From NCBI GenBank assembly GCA_026988585.1, contig JALSKY010000279.1, positions 1 to 7,255 of the forward strand: a stretch of 7,255 nucleotides of DNA, given 5' to 3'. The position numbers and the translations under genes are program-made. The DNA is from Deltaproteobacteria bacterium (GTDB lineage: Bacteria > Desulfobacterota > Dissulfuribacteria > Dissulfuribacterales > QOAL01). Position 1 is the stretch's first letter, and each line of letters begins with the position of its first letter. The notes beneath the pieces were generated by a model. The model was not told the origin of the DNA. It searched no databases and worked only from the letters and a program-made list of their open reading frames with translations. Below are positions 5,051 through 7,255 of the stretch, in pieces.

Positions 5051-6394
5051 TTATGGATCTGTATATTCCACCTGTTTCCCGTCAAAGGTCTCAACTAATG
5101 CCTTCCCTTTGTCATAAGCAAGGAGGCTTGATGGCGCTATTACAGCTTTGCCCTGGCCCTGGGGCAGGTCTATGGCAAACCGGGGTATTGCCATTCCGCC
5201 TGTATCTCCCCATAGCTGCTTCATAATCGATATCCCGGTGCTGAGCGGGGTCCGAAAATGAGCTGTGCCAGTGACCATGTCACATTGGAAGAGGTAATAA
5301 GGCCTGACCATGATGGCCTGCAACCTTGTACACAACTGCCTGATCTGTTCATAGGAGTCATTGACACCCTTGAGCAGTACCGCCTGGTTGGATACTGCAA
5401 GCCCAGCCATTTGCAGCATCTCACATGCCCTGGCAGCATCTTCAGTTATCTCCCTTACATGGTTGAAGTGGGTATTTATCCATATAGGCCGGAACTGAGA
5501 AAGCATACTGCATAGATCTTCATCTATGGCATAGGGGAGGGTAACAGGAAGCCTGGTCCCGATCCTTACCACCTCTACATGTTGGATCTCCCTGATGGCA
5601 GTGAGTATCTGTTTCAGCCTGTTTCTGTTCAGAGTAAGTGGATCTCCGCCGGACAACAGCACCTCCCTGATTCCCGGGTGCTTTTTTATGTAATTGACAG
5701 CCCTTTCCAATGCCATCCAGGAGAGTATTGCCTCGTTGCGGTCACGGATCCATGTACGTTTTCTGTTGCAGTGGCGGCAGAGGAGCGGACAAAGCCTGGA
5801 GACCAGGAGCAGGCACCGGTCCCTGTATCGGTGAATGAGTCCCGGGACAGGTGAATGTCTCCTCTCCGCAAGGGGATCGGGGGAATAGAGAGATGCGGCT
5901 TCATGGCTGGCCCGTTTCTCTTCCTCCCTTTCCGATTTTAACTGGTGTGACAGCTCCTGGATCGAGGGAACGGCCTGCAGAAGAATTGGATCCTTAGGCT
6001 GCTGCAGTATAGATTCAGTGGTCTGGTAGCCGGTTATCCATGCGGGATCAAACGGTTCTCTGTTTGCCAGGCTGATATAATATGGAGTTGCTGACCAGGG
6101 ATAGGTTTCCAGAAGATGAGTCAGTTTTGAGATGATCTGCTCTATCTTTTTGGAACTATTCTTCCTATCTGAATCTCCATTTAACCGGCTCCGATGGTCC
6201 GCCTCCAAGAGATGAGGGAGTAGCAGTTCCAGCCCGTGCCTGCCAGTCAACCGGTTTTGCCACTGCCAGTCAGGCCGTTTCCAGATATGATCCGGTATGT
6301 CTGGCCAGAGCAGCCGTCTCAGGGAGCAGGAGATCTCATCTGCGCTGTGGTGATGCCTTGAGGATTCCGGTATATTCATCAGGCTGTCGGCCAT
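5051..6394 (-). CDS. KamA-family radical SAM aminomutase (lysine 2,3-aminomutase-like)
   Basis: The 447-residue protein is a PLP- and S-adenosylmethionine-dependent enzyme, probably moving the alpha-amino group of lysine to the beta carbon. The [4Fe-4S] motif CxxxCxxC is at Cys202, Cys206 and Cys209 (LCPLLCRHCNRKR), preceded by PVPGLIHRYRDRCLLLV. LSGGDPL (247-253) is the SAM-binding glycine motif. Two substrate-binding aspartates of clostridial KamA appear to be kept, Asp372 (LFQCDM) and Asp409 (FAIDLPQGQGK), as is the PLP lysine, Lys416. The N-terminal DWQWQNRLT is also typical. Length matches KamA/AblA more than the shorter EpmB. The roughly 65-100 stretch is hydrophilic and poorly conserved. 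No AblB acetyltransferase or EpmA is in the window, so the fate of beta-lysine (osmolyte or EF-P modification) is open. Start ATG 6394 lacks a good ribosome site. The gene lies 81 bases behind purA with no terminator visible, probably in one transcript. Confidence 0.88.
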   Translation of the reverse strand: MADSLMNIPESSRHHHSADEISCSLRRLLWPDIPDHIWKRPDWQWQNRLTGRHGLELLLPHLLEADHRSRLNGDSDRKNSSKKIEQIISKLTHLLETYPWSATPYYISLANREPFDPAWITGYQTTESILQQPKDPILLQAVPSIQELSHQLKSEREEEKRASHEAASLYSPDPLAERRHSPVPGLIHRYRDRCLLLVSRLCPLLCRHCNRKRTWIRDRNEAILSWMALERAVNYIKKHPGIREVLLSGGDPLTLNRNRLKQILTAIREIQHVEVVRIGTRLPVTLPYAIDEDLCSMLSQFRPIWINTHFNHVREITEDAARACEMLQMAGLAVSNQAVLLKGVNDSYEQIRQLCTRLQAIMVRPYYLFQCDMVTGTAHFRTPLSTGISIMKQLWGDTGGMAIPRFAIDLPQGQGKAVIAPSSLLAYDKGKALVETFDGKQVEYTDP

Positions 6395-6475
6395 GAGCTT
6401 TATCAGAAAACAATCACAGTGCTAAGATGAGTGCCTTGGAGAGGGGACTGGGTTATTTGCAGAAAAGGCGGTATC

Positions 6476-7255
6476 TCAGCGCTCAAAAGGGTTTCTGAGA
6501 AGCATGGTCTGTTCCCTTCCTGGTCCTACAGATATGATATCTACCGGAACCTGGGCCAGGTCCTCAATCATGGCAATATAATCCCTGGTGGCCTGGGGCA
6601 GATCATCCCTGTTGGTGATCCCCGATATCTCCTGGCTCCAGCCTGGGGCCTCCTGGTAAACAGGGCTGGCACTGGAAACCATGCGTATATTTGATGGCAT
6701 GAAATCGAATTCCTTCTCCTGGACCATATAACTGGTGCAGATCTTCAAGGGATCAAGGCCGCTCAGTACATCCAGTTTAGTTAGGGCAATACCATCCAGA
6801 CCGTTGAGCCGTACTGCATCACGGAGGACCACGCCATCCAGCCAGCCGCACCGTCTTTTCCTGCCTGTGGTGGCGCCGAATTCCCCTCCTTTCTCCTGAA
6901 GGGCATTTCCTGTCTCATCGGAGAGTTCTGTGGGAAAGGGGCCTGCCCCTACTCGGGTAGTGTATGCCTTGCATACTCCGAGGACATAATCGATCTTGCT
7001 CGGACCGATCCCGGCACCGCAGCATGCCCCTCCTGCCACTGTGTTGGATGAGGTGACAAAAGGATATGTGCCGTGATCTATGTCCAGTTGGGTGCCCTGT
7101 GCCCCTTCAAAAAGGATGTTTTTTCCGGTCTTCCTGCTCTTATGGATCAGGACAGAAATGTTCTGGATATATGGTTCCAGTTTTTCAGCATAACCCATGT
7201 ACTCCTGGTAGATGGCCTCTGCATCCAGGGTCTCAGCATTGAGGAGCTCCTTCAG
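6476..7255 (-). CDS. purA: Adenylosuccinate synthetase (C-terminal 259 residues; start outside window)
   Basis: PurA condenses IMP and aspartate with GTP to make adenylosuccinate, the committed step to AMP, in the cytoplasm. The frame is open to the right edge; the ATG at 7198 is internal, since 19 upstream codons (LKELLNAETLDAEAIYQEY) continue the family sequence. Compared with ~430 residues for the family, about 170 N-terminal residues, including the GDEGKGK P-loop, are missing from view. Visible signatures are LFEGAQGTQLDIDHGTYP, the TSSNTVAGG block, KAYTTRVGAGPFPTEL, GATTGRKRRCGWLDG, LTKLDVLSG and the C-terminal ISVGPGREQTMLLRNPFE. No defect is seen in the visible part. Downstream on the same strand is the KamA-like gene. 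Confidence 0.97.
   Translation of the reverse strand: MKELLNAETLDAEAIYQEYMGYAEKLEPYIQNISVLIHKSRKTGKNILFEGAQGTQLDIDHGTYPFVTSSNTVAGGACCGAGIGPSKIDYVLGVCKAYTTRVGAGPFPTELSDETGNALQEKGGEFGATTGRKRRCGWLDGVVLRDAVRLNGLDGIALTKLDVLSGLDPLKICTSYMVQEKEFDFMPSNIRMVSSASPVYQEAPGWSQEISGITNRDDLPQATRDYIAMIEDLAQVPVDIISVGPGREQTMLLRNPFER

Overview
The window looks like an ordinary bacterial chromosome segment with base composition near 50% G+C. AGG and AGA are visibly frequent arginine codons. The gene mix is an RtcB/archease pair, YkuD-type L,D-transpeptidases (one a lipoprotein), a KamA-type radical SAM enzyme and PurA. Together with the style of the proteins, this points to a Gram-negative anaerobe, most plausibly a deltaproteobacterium (Desulfobacterota). 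That placement is inference, not a database match. No transposase, integrase, CRISPR array, tRNA or rRNA was seen.

Layout. Positions 1-29 hold the first codons of a leftward gene that runs off the window. About 250 bases of intergenic DNA follow (30-279), with overlapping potential RNA hairpins and a possible 28-codon leader ORF. From 280 to 4197 five genes run rightward as a probable operon: an ISOC-type isochorismatase-family hydrolase, an 80-residue three-helix membrane protein resembling a piece of PnuC, archease, the RNA ligase RtcB, and an exported L,D-transpeptidase. On the minus strand, running leftward from the right edge, are purA (its first ~170 codons lie outside the window), a KamA-family aminomutase, and a second L,D-transpeptidase that is a predicted lipoprotein. 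The two transpeptidase genes converge and overlap by 41 bases at their 3' ends.

How the parts fit. RtcB joins RNA ends bearing 2',3'-cyclic phosphate or 3'-phosphate to 5'-OH ends, using GTP and a guanylylated histidine; archease activates it and makes it multi-turnover. Their adjacency is the firmest functional link here. The small PnuC-like gene abuts or overlaps archease (GTGA junction if archease starts at 1153), which suggests translational coupling, but no biochemical link is known to me. The two transpeptidases act on peptidoglycan in the envelope. PurA (AMP synthesis) and the KamA-like enzyme are probably co-transcribed but not obviously related in function.

Most worth a second look: the half-sized PnuC-like protein coupled to the RtcB/archease pair, the structured leader before the operon, and the 3'-overlapping pair of unlike L,D-transpeptidases. 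I see no clear evidence of a wholly new system.
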